The position numbers and the translations under genes are program-made. 64,000 nucleotides of DNA from Citrus sinensis (Eukaryota; Streptophyta; Magnoliopsida; Sapindales; Rutaceae). Under the pieces are notes generated by a model. That model did not search any database, had not been told where the DNA came from, and worked only from the letters and a program-made list of their open reading frames with translations. Shown here piece after piece: positions 1 through 12,064 of this stretch. The first letter of the stretch is position 1. Every line of letters begins with the position of its first letter. The stretch is from contig NC_068557.1 in NCBI RefSeq assembly GCF_022201045.2, positions 7,130,001-7,194,000 of the forward strand, given 5' to 3'.

Positions 1-113
1 CCTATTTTATTGTCCTTTATCTTTATGTATTATATTGGGACAAGCCTTCTGCATATGTGCACCATTGCACATGGGTATGGCCATTAAATAGCATTAATCA
101 CAAAATACACATC

Positions 114-166
<53 letters not shown>

Positions 167-790
167 TTCCAATAGTCTCTCTGCCTTTATCAATAGGCTA
201 TCCCAAATCCTCAGCGTATATATATATATATAGGGAGCTACTGCACTGCACCATCTTTATATAACATTGGTCACGCATTTCCTTATTGATTACAATACTT
301 TTATTGTACTTGGGCAATTGCCTTAAGACCTTCACGTATTTCATTATTAGTAACAATTGATCATTTTTATAGTACAATTAATAAAAATTATTATAAAAAC
401 TACAATATTATCAAGCTGGCTCTAAATTTAATTAGAATATTTCTTATTTATGCATAATAAGCAAAAATTTAAAGCCGTACTATTTCCTCCGTAAATGGTT
501 ATTGACATTTAACTTATTGTTTTTATTTACTTTAAATATATCTACATTTTTCTTATTAAATTAATTATTAAATTTTTACCATATACATGGTTCAAAAATA
601 TTTGAAAACGTTATTGCAACCACAACGCATCACACCAATTGTACTTTCCAATGGTTTCAAGAAATATCTGCTCATATATTTTTCCCTAAGACCTCAAATC
701 TCTTTGAGCTTACCTTAGTCAACATAAGAATAGTGACAAAATCACAAATTTTTTGTACAAATTGACATAAAATGAATATATTAACTACTC
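1..790. other. AT-rich intergenic stretch
   Basis: No coding frame with recognisable similarity, no RNA gene and no clear terminal repeats were seen here apart from the TA microsatellite. Composition is strongly AT-rich, as in the other spacers of the window. Confidence 0.6.
115..164. repeat. (TA)n microsatellite
   Basis: About 50 bases of uninterrupted TA dinucleotides, seen directly. The flanks are AT-rich with no gene signal. A shorter TA run follows near 219-231. Confidence 0.95.
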
Positions 791-794
791 TAAG

Positions 795-1010
795 TTTAGC
801 CACTTCGGCCTTGGTCGAAGTGGTGGGCTGCTGCCCTTACAAGCGATTCAAGCCCCCACAAAAGTATTGTGGGGGTTAAATATTCTTAATATTTATAAAT
901 CTTTCTCCCTTGCAAAATACGAGTGGAGTAGGAACATCTCTCGTTTGTGAGGGCTATTTGTCTAGGCATGTATTTTATAGAATTTAATGTGATAATATAA
1001 GTCACAACCG
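795..1010 (+). mobile_element. putative tRNA-derived SINE fragment
   Basis: At 812-822 the bases tggtcgaagtg fit the pol III A-box consensus TRGYNNANNNG. About 33 bases later (845-853) gattcaagc resembles a B box (TΨC arm), followed by a C-rich run and a G-rich complement (ccccca...tgggggt). Spacing and order fit a tRNA-related SINE head. No tRNA cloverleaf or clear target duplication was found, so the ends are approximate and the call is tentative. Confidence 0.35.
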
Positions 1011-1930
1011 TATATATATGATTGTAAATATCAATATAATATATCTACTATAATAGCAGTTGTTGTAAATATTTGTGCAATGCAATAATATGATGTATAA
1101 TCACTATTAAAAAAAAAAGTACTCTAAGTTTATATATAAGATTAAAAAACATGTGGGTATGAGGTGTTTCAATCTAAACCATACAATCATGCATGTAGTA
1201 TTAATTTATATAAAAATTTATACCTCCATCAGCATTATTTCGTAATGTGTGTCCGGATATTGTAGAAATTATTTTCAAAAACACGTTTTTCACTGAGTAA
1301 AAGTACCAGTAAAAGCGAAATCAGCATTAGGTTTAAACGCGAAATCAGTTACAGGCTTCTAGTCAATCCGTAACACAAATATCTTTATCTCGTGGTAAGT
1401 GGAGAACTGAAACTTTACTTAAAATTACAGGTTTAGTTGCAACTAACTGAGCAAGGTAAGTTCCATGATTGTCCGAACGCTCAGGAACGACCCATCCGAT
1501 CTTCATCACGAAAGTTGACCGGCATTGACAGATGAATCAGATGGTCAGAAGCTGGCGATGCAGAGACGTAAAAGGGGCGGTGAACACATGGGAATGTCTG
1601 GGGAGGGGTAGTAAAATAATGAGACAAAGCTTAAAATAAGCAAGGAGCACTAAAGAGACGGTCACAAGGGCACGTGGGTTGCAGATTCCTCATGGTTAAT
1701 AAACTACTGGGGGCGACTTTCCAGTTATACCGTTGAGACCCCAACTTCCTCAAACAGCTGTTACATAGCTGTCCTATCTTAACCCCTCCCATGTGACCCC
1801 TTTGCTCCCACATTTGCGAGGAAGAAAAGATTAAAAAGAACATCTCATTTTTTCTTTTTCTTTTTTTCTCTTTTCTTTCTCACACCTCAGAACTTTAAGC
1901 TTAATTAAAACCCCTCAATCACGTTGTCGT

Positions 1931-1937
1931 TATATAA
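1931..1937 (+). promoter_or_regulatory. candidate TATA box of the bZIP gene
   Basis: The motif tatataa lies about 145 bases upstream of the chosen ATG at 2082, after a long pyrimidine tract at 1850-1890. It would place transcription start near 1960 and give a leader of about 120 bases. Position and motif are seen. Promoter function is inferred. Confidence 0.4.
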
Positions 1938-2081
1938 CTCGAACCTTTGCCGCTAGAGAAACTCATTTGGTGTAGTTTCTTCCTGTGTCTCTGTGTTTGT
2001 GTTTTTTTCCAGGTCGTGTGCCGTTCCTGTCGTGTTACACGTTTGTTCCCGTTCTTGTTCGTCCTCTGTGGGTTGTGTCAT

Positions 2082-3543
2082 ATGGCACAATTGCCTCCGA
2101 AGATTCCCAACATGGCACCTGCTTGGCCGGATTTTTTTCACCACAAGGTACCATCGTCAATGGCGAATAATAACATCAATAACAGTTCCAACGTCCACAA
2201 CCCTTCATGGGTGGACGAGTTTCTCGACTTCTCGTCGGCGAGAAGGGGGACTCACCGGCGGTCGGTCAGCGACTCGATAACGTACCTTGAGGCGCCAATG
2301 CTGGACGAGTGTCGTGGGGCGGGTGCGGCTCCCGGGTCGGGGTCGGGGTCGGGGTCGGGAAATATTACTAACAGTAATCATCACGAGTTTGATAAGTTCG
2401 ATGATGAGCAGTTTATGTCTATGTTCACTGATGATTTGCCTAATGCTACCGTGCCTCCCACATTGTCTTCCTCTAACCCTTCTACACCGTCTGATCATAA
2501 TAGCATCAATGACGAGAAAGATGCACCGTCTGATCAGAAACAGCAGACGGTGAGGAATGAGTCCGACGAGGTGCAAAGCCGGTGCAAAACTGAAGCTCAA
2601 GGCCCACCACACGGCGCCGCGGCAGCAAGTAATTCTTCTGATCGGATAGTTGATCCCAAGAGGGTGAAGAGGTAACTCAATTAAAACTCATCCTAATAAT
2701 TTGAATTATCATTATAAAAATATATATTATTGTTAATTACATTTTCATTTGCTTGTGTTTAAAGAATCTTGGCGAATAGGCAGTCAGCGCAAAGATCACG
2801 AGTGAGGAAACTACAATACATATCGGAGCTTGAACGAAGTGTTACTTCATTACAGGTATGTACGCAATTGGTTAATTTGTTTAATAATTCTATTATAGGG
2901 CTATAAAAAATTATGGTTACTGCATGATCAGTGTTATTAATTGTTTGTGATTTTGATGTAAAACGAAGGCTGAAGTCTCAGTTTTGTCGCCACGTGTCGC
3001 ATTTCTGGATCACCAAAGGTTGCTTCTGAATGTCGACAACAGTGCTCTTAAGCAAAGAATCGCTGCATTGGCCCAAGACAAAATATTCAAAGATGGTGAG
3101 TGCTTAATTACTTCAATTAATTATGAACGTTACTTCCATAATTTCCCATTCTATTAGTATCAGGGATGTTTTAGAAACCCAATTTTCTTAATTGAGCCAT
3201 GTTGAAGTCTCTTAATTAGGAGAGCGTTGTTGGGTTAGGTAACTTTTTCATAGAGGTATATGTAGGCACATCTATAATTTATGTGGTAGCATGTGCTAGT
3301 GTCAGATAATTATGGTGATTTATGAGTTAGCTGGCTAGCTATGCCTTTTAATTAATACGTGTTGCTGCTTTGCTAAAAAAATTTGCAGCTCATCAAGAAG
3401 CCCTGAAGAGAGAAATACAGAGATTGAGGCAAGTGTATCACCAACAAAACCTCAAAAAGATGGAAAATGGAGCCTCACCAGCACCAACACAAGCAGCTGA
3501 AGTCAGAGTTTCAGTGGAAAAAGAGCAGCTTCTCAATGTTTGA
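2082..3543 (+). CDS. group E bZIP transcription factor (bZIP34/bZIP61-like)
   Basis: Four exons: 2082-2671, 2765-2855, 2969-3095 and 3389-3543, all with GT-AG borders and joining in frame to 320 residues. The ATG at 2082 begins MAQLPPKIPNM, the usual start of this family. The open frame upstream of it lacks an in-frame ATG. The basic region spans the exon 1/2 junction near residues 194-210 and shows the bZIP core N-R-Q-S-A-x-R-S-R, i.e. N-x7-R. A leucine-zipper helix follows through exons 3 and 4. The SPR tripeptide puts a proline in the zipper; known group E members also carry a zipper proline that favours heterodimers. The N-terminal half is low complexity with a (GS)n stretch coded by a ggggtc microsatellite near 2334-2358. 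It should be nuclear and DNA-binding; Arabidopsis relatives act in pollen development. The exact orthologue is not settled. Confidence 0.9.
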
Positions 3544-4950
3544 TCAAATCCCATTTCAGGATTCCATCTCCCATTTAGTTGTTTTAAAGCATGATTAAGG
3601 ATTATTTGCGAGTGAAGAGATTTTCAAGCTGCTTGCTTGCTTGCTTTGCATATATAATTGTATGTTATTGTAAATTTCGACTGTTTGACACATTAATTAC
3701 CGAATTTAATGGGGATATGTGAGTCCAAATTTAGGATGGGAAATTGGCTCTTGTGTTGTGTGACTCTGTAGATCTGATGCCATCTGTTCTCGCTGACATG
3801 ACGTGATGCGCTTCAAATTCATTGGGACCACTCAAGATTACATTTTGGTTTCCTGGAAAGAAAGAAAAGGAATTGCAACTGTGACTCTGTGATTTCAAGG
3901 AATGTAACAATATTCTTATTTGTTATTGCTTTAATTGATTAATTAGGGGAGGAGGGATTTTATAACTTTATTATTTCTTTCTCTAATTTTATTTTTCTGT
4001 TGTTGTTGTCGTTGTTGTGGTAAGTAAGGGTACCGGGTCTGGGTCTGGGTCTGTATTGGGAAGTATGAAAGGACGGATGCAGGCAGGTTGTTGATGTCAG
4101 AATTGCTGTCCTTTTCAGTGGCTTTTTCTTTTGGTTTGTAATGATGTTTATTTGCCAAATTATTTCACTCAAGAGGAAAAAGAAATGTAAATATTTATTC
4201 CTAATTGTAAATAGTTCATTCTTAATTGTGAGAGCTTGTTTGGATTGTTCTCTGTCCAAATTTCAAAAGCATGATGAAAGATTGATTCTAAAAAGGTATT
4301 AATTTGTGATTTAAGCCTGATCATGGTTGTTGTGTTCGTGTTTAGCTTAAGTTTTAGTGAAATAATATTTGCAACGCGTTTTGGATGTTAATTAACCAAC
4401 GATCAGTGGTATGTTAAAAACAATAGGGACAAAATTTATGATTGATTGAAAAAAGAAAAAATAACAACCTTACTTTATTGTTTTTATAATCTTATTAGTA
4501 TTTTTTTTATATGTTTTGAGAATGAAAGTTTAAAGAATGCAATCAAATCGTAAAGATTTGCTTTTTAATCGATTTCTAAATCATATCAAGTTTCAAATTA
4601 GATCTTAGACCTTATTTTAATGGATTCAATTTTGTTTTAGACATCTAATAAAGCAACTCAACTAATAAACCATAAACGAATGATATTTGTATGTGATTTC
4701 AAAATAATTGAACTTAAACTTATGTATTTAATTAACCTAACAGTTTTATTATTTTAACTAACTAAATAGAAAATGTCATTTCAGATTTTTGGACCAACCC
4801 CTTGTCCCTCAATGGCTCTGGCGCGACAATTACAAGTGAAGAATCAACCTCCAGCCAAAGAAAATGTTTACAGATTTAACATTTTGCTTCACAATTCACA
4901 CTCTATTTCCTTTTAAGTTTTAACCCCTCACTAGAGTCAATATTACAAAC
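3544..4950. other. intergenic spacer, no gene seen
   Basis: 3' flank of the bZIP gene followed by AT-rich DNA. The two overlapping minus-strand frames at 3943-4259 are low complexity (Gln-, Thr- and Arg/Pro-rich) and look like chance openings. No transposon ends were recognised. Confidence 0.55.
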
Positions 4951-7071
4951 ATAAATGGTTCTGGTAAACATATAGTGGGTTCTGGTAAACATAGAGCGGG
5001 CAATGAAGATAAACAAGAGCAATTGTGGAGGTTCCTAAAGTTATCAAAAATAGACCTCCAAAACTATTCAATCCCAGACTGGCAGTTTTCTCATCATCCC
5101 CAAAACTGAGCACGTATATGTGGACTTCATAGAATTCTCCGGCTGCAGCAATTTTCCTTTTTCAGAAATTTCTAGAACCGCCTGAGATATGTCAGGAAAA
5201 TAGGGAGAATTCCTCGGAAAAACCTGAAACATAAAACTTGGAATCATTAGTTTATATTCTCCTGCATATATGTTTTTACTTGTAAAGAGAAGAAGTTACA
5301 AATCCAAATTCCCCAACTTTAAATATTTGCCCTGTAATGAAACCATTGCAATATTTGGCTAGGAATACATAAGGAACTTCATGAAATGCTGCAGCTGTAT
5401 CTCCTCTCAGCAGAGCTTCAGGATAATCAATTTCTGAAAATATTTTCTTGACATTGTGAGGCTGGGACTCTAGGACCTCTAAATATTTGACAACGAATGA
5501 GTTCCCATCACACCCAACTTTGGCTCCTATCCGCCTTAGCATCTCAATATAAAAACAGTTGCTGGATCCGGGCTCGAATGGTGAGCAAGGATGTTAAGCT
5601 AGCGGTATAACTTTACTAATGCCGCAAATAACCATACCACCGTTGTCATCCGAGACAAATTGCTATGCAGTTTCTCTCCTGGAGAGAATGGAACAGAATT
5701 ATTCATCTTCAGTTTTTTCAATAATTCATGAATCTAGATGTGTGTTCAAGAAACTGATAAACCCAAAAATTTAACTATAGGATTAAGTCTTAACAAACTC
5801 ACTCAAGTGATCCAGGTGACCGTCGGCGTGAGTTTAAGTTTATAGGTAGGGACCCAATGTTGGTATTAAAATCAAGTTTTAACATTATATGCCTTGATAT
5901 ATGGTAAGTAGAAGAAATTACCTTGTAGTGAGAACAGTGTTGTGAAGGCAAAAGAAACCATGGTTCCTGCTTGGTTCAATATAGAACCCTTCCTCAAGTG
6001 TTCATTATTTTTCCGCTCGATCAGCCAAACTACAAAACCATTATACAAGACAATGGAACCTCTTGCAGCCCACAGGGGAGACGTGAATGGCTTCTTGAAC
6101 AACCAAGCTCTCTCTGGTCTCCTAAGTTTTACGGGCACCAACAATTGCACACCAGGGGCAGCGTATGGTTGCGAGAACTCTGCGTATCGACTATGATTGG
6201 CCACTATAGCCGTATCTCCAACAACTGCATCAAAATTCTTCAGAAATTACAGAGTACCAAGTCAGTAAATGTCAAAAACAAATTTCTAATTTACAAGTGA
6301 AATACAGGATTACATGTGTATGTATAATATAAATACCTCAAGTTGAAGCTAATTTACTAGAGAATCATAGGTGCCTTGAAAGGGGATGAACTCATAAGGC
6401 AAGTTGGTAAACGATCAGCAATAGCTTTGAGGACATCAATGGAGAAACCAGTAATATTTGGCTCAGCACCAGGATGAAATCTCACATTCACAAATTCTGC
6501 ATGCGAATTCCCCATTGGAACTCCTACTCTTAGAGTATTTGCATTTGTTGCCACTACCCACCCTCTAGGAGCTGTCTAGGAACCTCCTGGCCAAAGAATT
6601 TGTCCCAGAATTTTTATGGACTCGTTATAGATACTACCCTTGGCAATGCTTTCTGAAAATCCTAACCCTTCTGTCCAGTAGCGAATTTCTTTATAACTTT
6701 TCCCAGTTACATTAACTATCGGTAAATGTAAGCAGGAGTCAACATTCCATATTTAAAATTTAATGCACCTCTTAAGCCTTCAAATTTACTTTTCAGGATC
6801 CTGTTCAGCAACGTTTGCCGCTAAGAGAAAACGTGTGAGCATCATTTGGTAAATTTGGAAAGCGTTGCCAATCTGATTCACCTTTCACGCCAAGAGCTAC
6901 AGCCCGCACAGCATCATACGCCTGCAAGGCGAAAATCCCTGGTTCTCTATATTTTTCCTTCGGATATTGTTTATGTAACATAACTCGGAATCTTGAACGA
7001 AAGTCTTTGAACTGTTTCCTAGAATGAGAGTAGTTGCTCTTGATTCCCAAGATACCTTGCATTGAGTGAAC

Positions 7072-7601
7072 TGTTAGGAAATTGGTGGGTGAAGCAGGAC
7101 CGCAGCTAAAATGAAATTGGAAATAAAATAAAGAACAAGCACAAAAGAATGGACACCAGAAAATTACGTGGTTCGGCTTTTAGCCTACGTCCACGGGCGA
7201 AAACAGAAGGAAATATTTTACTAGTGAAATAAGGATTACAAGTATTGTAATATTTTGGCTCACAACCCAAAACCCCAATACACCCAATCTCTCACTCACT
7301 AGACTCTCTGCTCTGCAAGAATTATTTCTCACAACTTTCGACTCTCTCTAAATTACTCTCTGAATAATGGAATTGGATGCTCAATGAAATGGGAAGCTCT
7401 CCCTTTTATAGCCAAAAAATGGCTATTAAATTAATAATAATTTTTCCTTGTCAAAACCGTGTTCTTCATTTTCTTCTTTAAACTGCTTCTTTTTCCATTT
7501 CCTTTTCAAGCATTTCGGCCAGCCCATTTTTTCTTCTTCAAACCTTCTAGATGCTGCAGCTTCTTCAAACCTTCTAGATGCTGCAGCCAATAATTTTGAC
7601 A
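7072..7601 (-). repeat. 3' LTR of the Copia element
   Basis: 530 bp, matching the copy at 12065-12594. It holds an internal 27-bp tandem duplication (7534-7560 and 7561-7587) that both LTRs share, so that duplication predates this insertion. Confidence 0.97.
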
Positions 7602-7614
7602 TTCTCCCACTTGG
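7602..7614 (-). other. polypurine tract of the Copia element
   Basis: The minus strand reads ccaagtgggagaa directly before the 3' LTR. This is the usual purine-rich primer for plus-strand synthesis in plant Copia elements. Confidence 0.8.
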
Positions 7615-7677
7615 AGATTAGATTGAAAAACAATCAATCTCCACACCATCCTATCTGCTTCGCCATAATCATATTGC

Positions 7678-10600
7678 CTACGTTTCTGCTAGGCCACAGG
7701 AGGATCTACTCCAGACAAACTTATCAGTATTTATCGGCTTGGTCAAAACATCTGCTAGGTTCTCCTTCGTATGGATTTTCTGTAAATCCACACTTCCATC
7801 TTCCACTACTTCTCGAACGAAGTGATACTGAACTCCTATGTGCTTTGTCCTGGAATGAAAAGCTGGATTCCTTGCAATGTGCAAGGCACTCTGACTGTCA
7901 CAAAACACAGGAATTTTCTGTTGTTTGTGCCCGAGCTCCTCCAATAATCTTTGTATCCAGATAGCTTCCTTGCAAGCTTGTGTAGCTGCCATGTATTCTG
8001 CTTCTGTTGTAGATAAAGCCACAACGGTCTGCAGTTTCAAAACCCAGCTTACAGCTGCTCCCGCAAGTGTAAACACATAACCAGTAGTGGATTTCCTTTT
8101 ATCAAGGTCTCCTGCAAAATCTGAATCCACATAGCCTCTGACAGTAAACTCTGATCCTTCATAACATAATGCAACATTTGAGGTTCCTCTGATGTATCTC
8201 AGAATCCTCTTCATAGCTATCCAATGCTCTCCACCAGGATTCGCCATGTATCGACTGACTGCTCCCACTGCTTGTGCAATGTCCGGTCTTGTACATATCA
8301 TAGCGAACATCAAACTTCCCACTGCTGATGCATACGGTACTCGAGACATCTCCTTCCTCTCCGCTTCATTGCTAGGACACATACTTGAGGATAATTTGAA
8401 ATTAACAGGAAGTGGGGTAGAAATTGACTTACAATCTTGCATGTTGAAGCGCCGCAAGATTTTCTTCAAGTAATTTTTCTGAGAAAGTCAAATCTTCCTG
8501 TTATTTCTGTCTCGGTGAATTTGCATCCCTAGAATCTTGTTTGCTGGTCCCAAGTCCTTCATTTCAAACTCCCTAGCCAACTGTGCCTTCAATTCTTGGA
8601 TTCGATCTTTGTTGGGACCTGCTACCAACATGTCATCCACATACAACAGTAAAATGATGAAATCATTATCTTCAAACCTCTTGTAATATGTACAATGATC
8701 TGAACTGAGTCTGTTGTATCCAAGGCTCATGATGAAGGAATCAAATCTCTTATACCAACACCTCGGCGCCTGTTTGAGACCGTATAGAGATTTGTTCAAC
8801 CTGCAAACCAAGTTCTCCTTTCCTTTTTCTGCAAAACCTTCTGGTTGGAGCATATAAATTTCTTCTTCAAGTTCTCCATGAAGAAATGCAGTTTTAACAT
8901 CTAACTGCTCTAGATGTAGGTCAAATGTAGCACACATTGCCAAGACTATTCTGACTGTTGTGAGTCGAACCACCGGAGAAAATATCTCGTTGAAGTCAAT
9001 ACCTTCTTTCTGAGCATATCCTTTCACTACCAGTCTCGCACGATACCGCTCCACTTGGTCATTGCCATCACGTTTGATCTTGTAGACCCATTTGTTTCCA
9101 ATGGCTTTTCTTCCACGTGGTAGTGGTACAAGTTCCCATGTCTTGTTCTTGTGTAGAGCTTCAATTTCTTCCTGCATTGCTGTCATCCACAAAGCAACAT
9201 CTGAGCTGTTTAAAGCTTCATGGAAAGTTGAAGGCTCTCCATCCTCTGTTAGAAGACAGTATGCAACGTTGATCTCTGTGACATACTCCGAGTGCCACGT
9301 TGGCGGTCGTCTCTCACGAGTTGACCGACGAACTTCTGGAGCCTCGGACTCAACTGGTTCTTGTTCCTCGTGCTCTGATGCTACTTCAGAAGAATCTGAA
9401 TCTTCTGGATTATTTTCGACATATACCGGCACAGTCTCTGACTTTTCTTTTACAGTGCCATCATCTTCATCTTTTCTTTGCAGTTGATCTTCTACAAAAA
9501 TAACATCTCTGCTGATGACGATCTTGTGGGTAGTGGGGTCCCACAGACGATACCCCTTTACTCCATCAGCATACCCCAAGAAGATACATCTTCTAGATTT
9601 TGCATCCAGCTTTGTTCTTTCTTGGGCATTGTACATCACGTACACAGGACATCCAAATGCATGTAGGTAGGAATAATCAGCTGGCTTTCCAGTCCACATC
9701 TCCATCGCTGTCTTCAACCCAATAGCTGTAGATGGCGACCGATTTACTATATAACAGGCAGTTTTGGCTGCTTCTGCCCAGAATGAATTGGGTAGACCAG
9801 CAGTCCTCAACATAGCTCTTATTCTTTCTGTAAGAGTTCTGTTCATCCGTTCTGCCACTCCATTTTGTTGAGGAGTGTATGCCACCGTGAACTGTCTCTG
9901 AATACCTTCTTGCTTACAGAAAGCAAGAAACTCGCCGTCTGTATATTCTCCACCATTATCTGTCCTCAAGCACTTGATCTTTTTACCAGATTCAAGTTCC
10001 ACCCGCGCTTTGTATTCTTTAAACACTGGAAATACATCTGACTTTTTCTTAATTGGATACACCCAACATCTTCTGGAATAATCATCAATGAAAGTCACCA
10101 TGTACTTTGCACTTCCCATGGATATATCCGGTGATTCCCAGACATCAGAATGAATCAAGTCTAGAATATATTTACTTCTAGCAATAGATCTACTGAATTT
10201 TAATCTATGCTGCTTACTTGTAACACAATGCTCGCAAAATGGTAAACTTACCGATTTGAGCCCCGGAAGTAATTTTCGCTCAGAGAGAATCTTCAAGCCT
10301 TGTTCTGACATGTGGCCGAGTTTGAGATGCCACATCATCGTTGATTCTTCTCCATTTGACGCGACACACGCATCAGCCTCCTGTAGTGTTTCTCCTTTAA
10401 GCATGAATAAATTAGCACCAATCTTTTCTGCCTTCATCAATACAAGCGCGCCTTTAACGATCTTCATAATTCCATTCTCCACATGAGTTTTGTACCCATG
10501 ACTATCCATTTGTCCCAAAGACAATAGATTTTTCTTCAGGCCGTTGACATGTCGTACCTCTCCAATTGTGCGAATTATACCATCAAACATTTTTATTTTG

Positions 10601-11607
10601 ATAGTACCAATACCAGCGATCTCCAAGGCATGATCGTTACCCATATATACAGATCCTCCTGAGATAGGTTCATATGTGTGGAACCATTCTCTCCTAGAGG
10701 TCATGTGCCAGGTAGCTCCTGAGTCTATAAGCCAGACATCAGAAAGTCGTTTTCTGCCTTCTGAAACAATTGTTGCCTCGCTGTAGAGTATTTCGCCATC
10801 ATCCGAGGTACTTGCTACACACCCCTGAGCATTTGATGACTCAGGTTCTTTACCCTCTCTTCTCTTCTGATTACTCCAACACTCCTTCTTGACGTGCCCT
10901 TTCTTGCCACATTTGTAGCATTTAACATTCTTCTTACTTCTGGATTTTGATCTACCCTGATTTTGACTCCCACTGGGGCCACGTTCCGTTGATCTCCCTC
11001 TCGTCACTGATAGCGCCTCCGCTTGCTGCGAACTTGCTTGTCTGTTTTCCTTATTTTTCCGTCTGCTCTCCTCATTTAATACGGAGGCTGCAACATCGTC
11101 GAAAACTAGACTCTCCACTGGATTGTTGTTCGTCAGGTTGATGATGAGTTGATCATACGAATCTGGTAGACTTTGAAGTAGAAGCTCTGCACGTTCATTT
11201 TCCTCTATATTATGACCCAACGTTGTGAGTTGTGAAAATAGAGTCTTCAATGTGTTGATGTGGTCGGTCACCATTGTAGATTCCGCCATTCGAAGAGTAT
11301 AGAGTTTCCTCTTCAAGAAGATTTTATTGTGTAGTGACTTGGCCTCGTACAATTTTGTGAGAGTATCCCATATTTCCTTCGCCGTATTTTTCTCTGCCAC
11401 ACTAGATAATACTCCATCCGCAAGTGCCAAGTGTAGATCAGAAATGGCATTGCCGTCTACCTCGTTCCACTTGTCATCAGTTATCTCCATGGGCCTTTCT
11501 TCAATTGCTGCCAAGCAATTATTTTTCCTCAATACAGCTTTCATCTTCATTTTCCACAACGAAAAATTATTTCCATTAAATTTCTCAATTTCATACTTTG
11601 CCGCCAT
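7678..11607 (-). pseudogene. Copia gag-pol polyprotein, one in-frame stop
   Basis: One reading frame of about 1,309 codons from the ATG at 11607, interrupted only by a TGA at 8488-8490 (codon 1040), after which the same frame runs to 7678. Domains by residue: gag (about 10-190), CCHC zinc knuckle CYKCGKKGHVKKEC at 230-243, aspartic protease DSGA at 295-298, the GAG-pre-integrase His/Cys region (about 425-463), integrase with the catalytic triad D488/D550/E586 (D-x35-E), and reverse transcriptase with YVDD at 989-992. RNase H follows the stop (VDSDF, STTEAEY, CDSQSAL motifs). The stop falls after RT and would remove RNase H. A start 24 codons further upstream is open, but Met at 11607 begins the typical gag N-terminus. 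Single-frame gag-pol is normal for this group. Confidence 0.93.
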
Positions 11608-11861
11608 TTTATTGATAAATACTGTACACAAGCTAGTGTACCACCTTGAATAGTTGTGAGTATGTGTGAGAATGCACACCAGGAAAGTTCCCAGGAAAGA
11701 CTGGAGGGGTCACAATGGTCCCACTTAAAACCCAGACTCCTTAAGCTCTTATCGCCTTTGTGACAGAACTTTCCTAGACATGTACAGAATCACACAGTTG
11801 CTTTACTCACACCACTATTCCCTGCTTTGCACCGCAAAATTCTTGGATCGCTTCCACCGTT

Positions 11862-12020
11862 TCACGTGAATAGTACCGTATACATGAATAGTACCGTACA
11901 CCGTATACGTGAATAGTGCCGTACTCCGTATACGTGAATAGTGCCGTACTCCGTATACGTGAATAGTATCGTATGCCGTATACGTGAATAGTGCCGTACA
12001 CCGTATACGTGAATACGTGA
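11862..12020 (-). repeat. 25-bp minisatellite in the Copia leader
   Basis: About six head-to-tail copies of a roughly 25-bp unit (plus strand gtgaatagtgccgtactccg, then tatac), the central two identical and the outer ones variant. It lies between the primer binding site and gag. Each unit junction forms the 8-base palindrome CGTATACG. Confidence 0.9.
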
Positions 12021-12050
12021 ACAATTCCTGACTCCAAAAATACAACCAAT

Positions 12051-12063
12051 AGCTCTGATACCA
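12051..12063 (-). other. Copia primer binding site (initiator Met tRNA)
   Basis: The minus strand reads tggtatcagagct two bases inside the 5' LTR. This matches the 3' end complement of plant initiator-methionine tRNA used by most plant Copia elements. Confidence 0.92.
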
Positions 12064-12064
12064 C

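Noticed and set aside
812-853. Complete tRNA gene
   Set aside because: A- and B-box-like motifs are present but no cloverleaf with paired acceptor and anticodon arms could be drawn.
1947-2081. Upstream in-frame extension of the bZIP frame (45 codons)
   Set aside because: The frame opens with TTG and has no ATG before 2082; the family protein begins at the ATG chosen. Treated as 5' leader.
2205-2612. 135-codon minus-strand frame opposite bZIP exon 1
   Set aside because: Antisense shadow of a GC-richer coding exon, with no recognisable features.
7072-7601. Independent solo LTR
   Set aside because: The matching LTR at 12065-12594, the internal coding region and the shared target duplication show it is part of one full element.
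9092-9503. Plus-strand frames inside the Copia element
   Set aside because: Antisense of gag-pol with no domain; explained by the codon composition of the opposite strand.
11807-12064. YGTIHVYG-type repeat protein on the minus strand
   Set aside because: Translation of the 25-bp leader minisatellite, not a gene.
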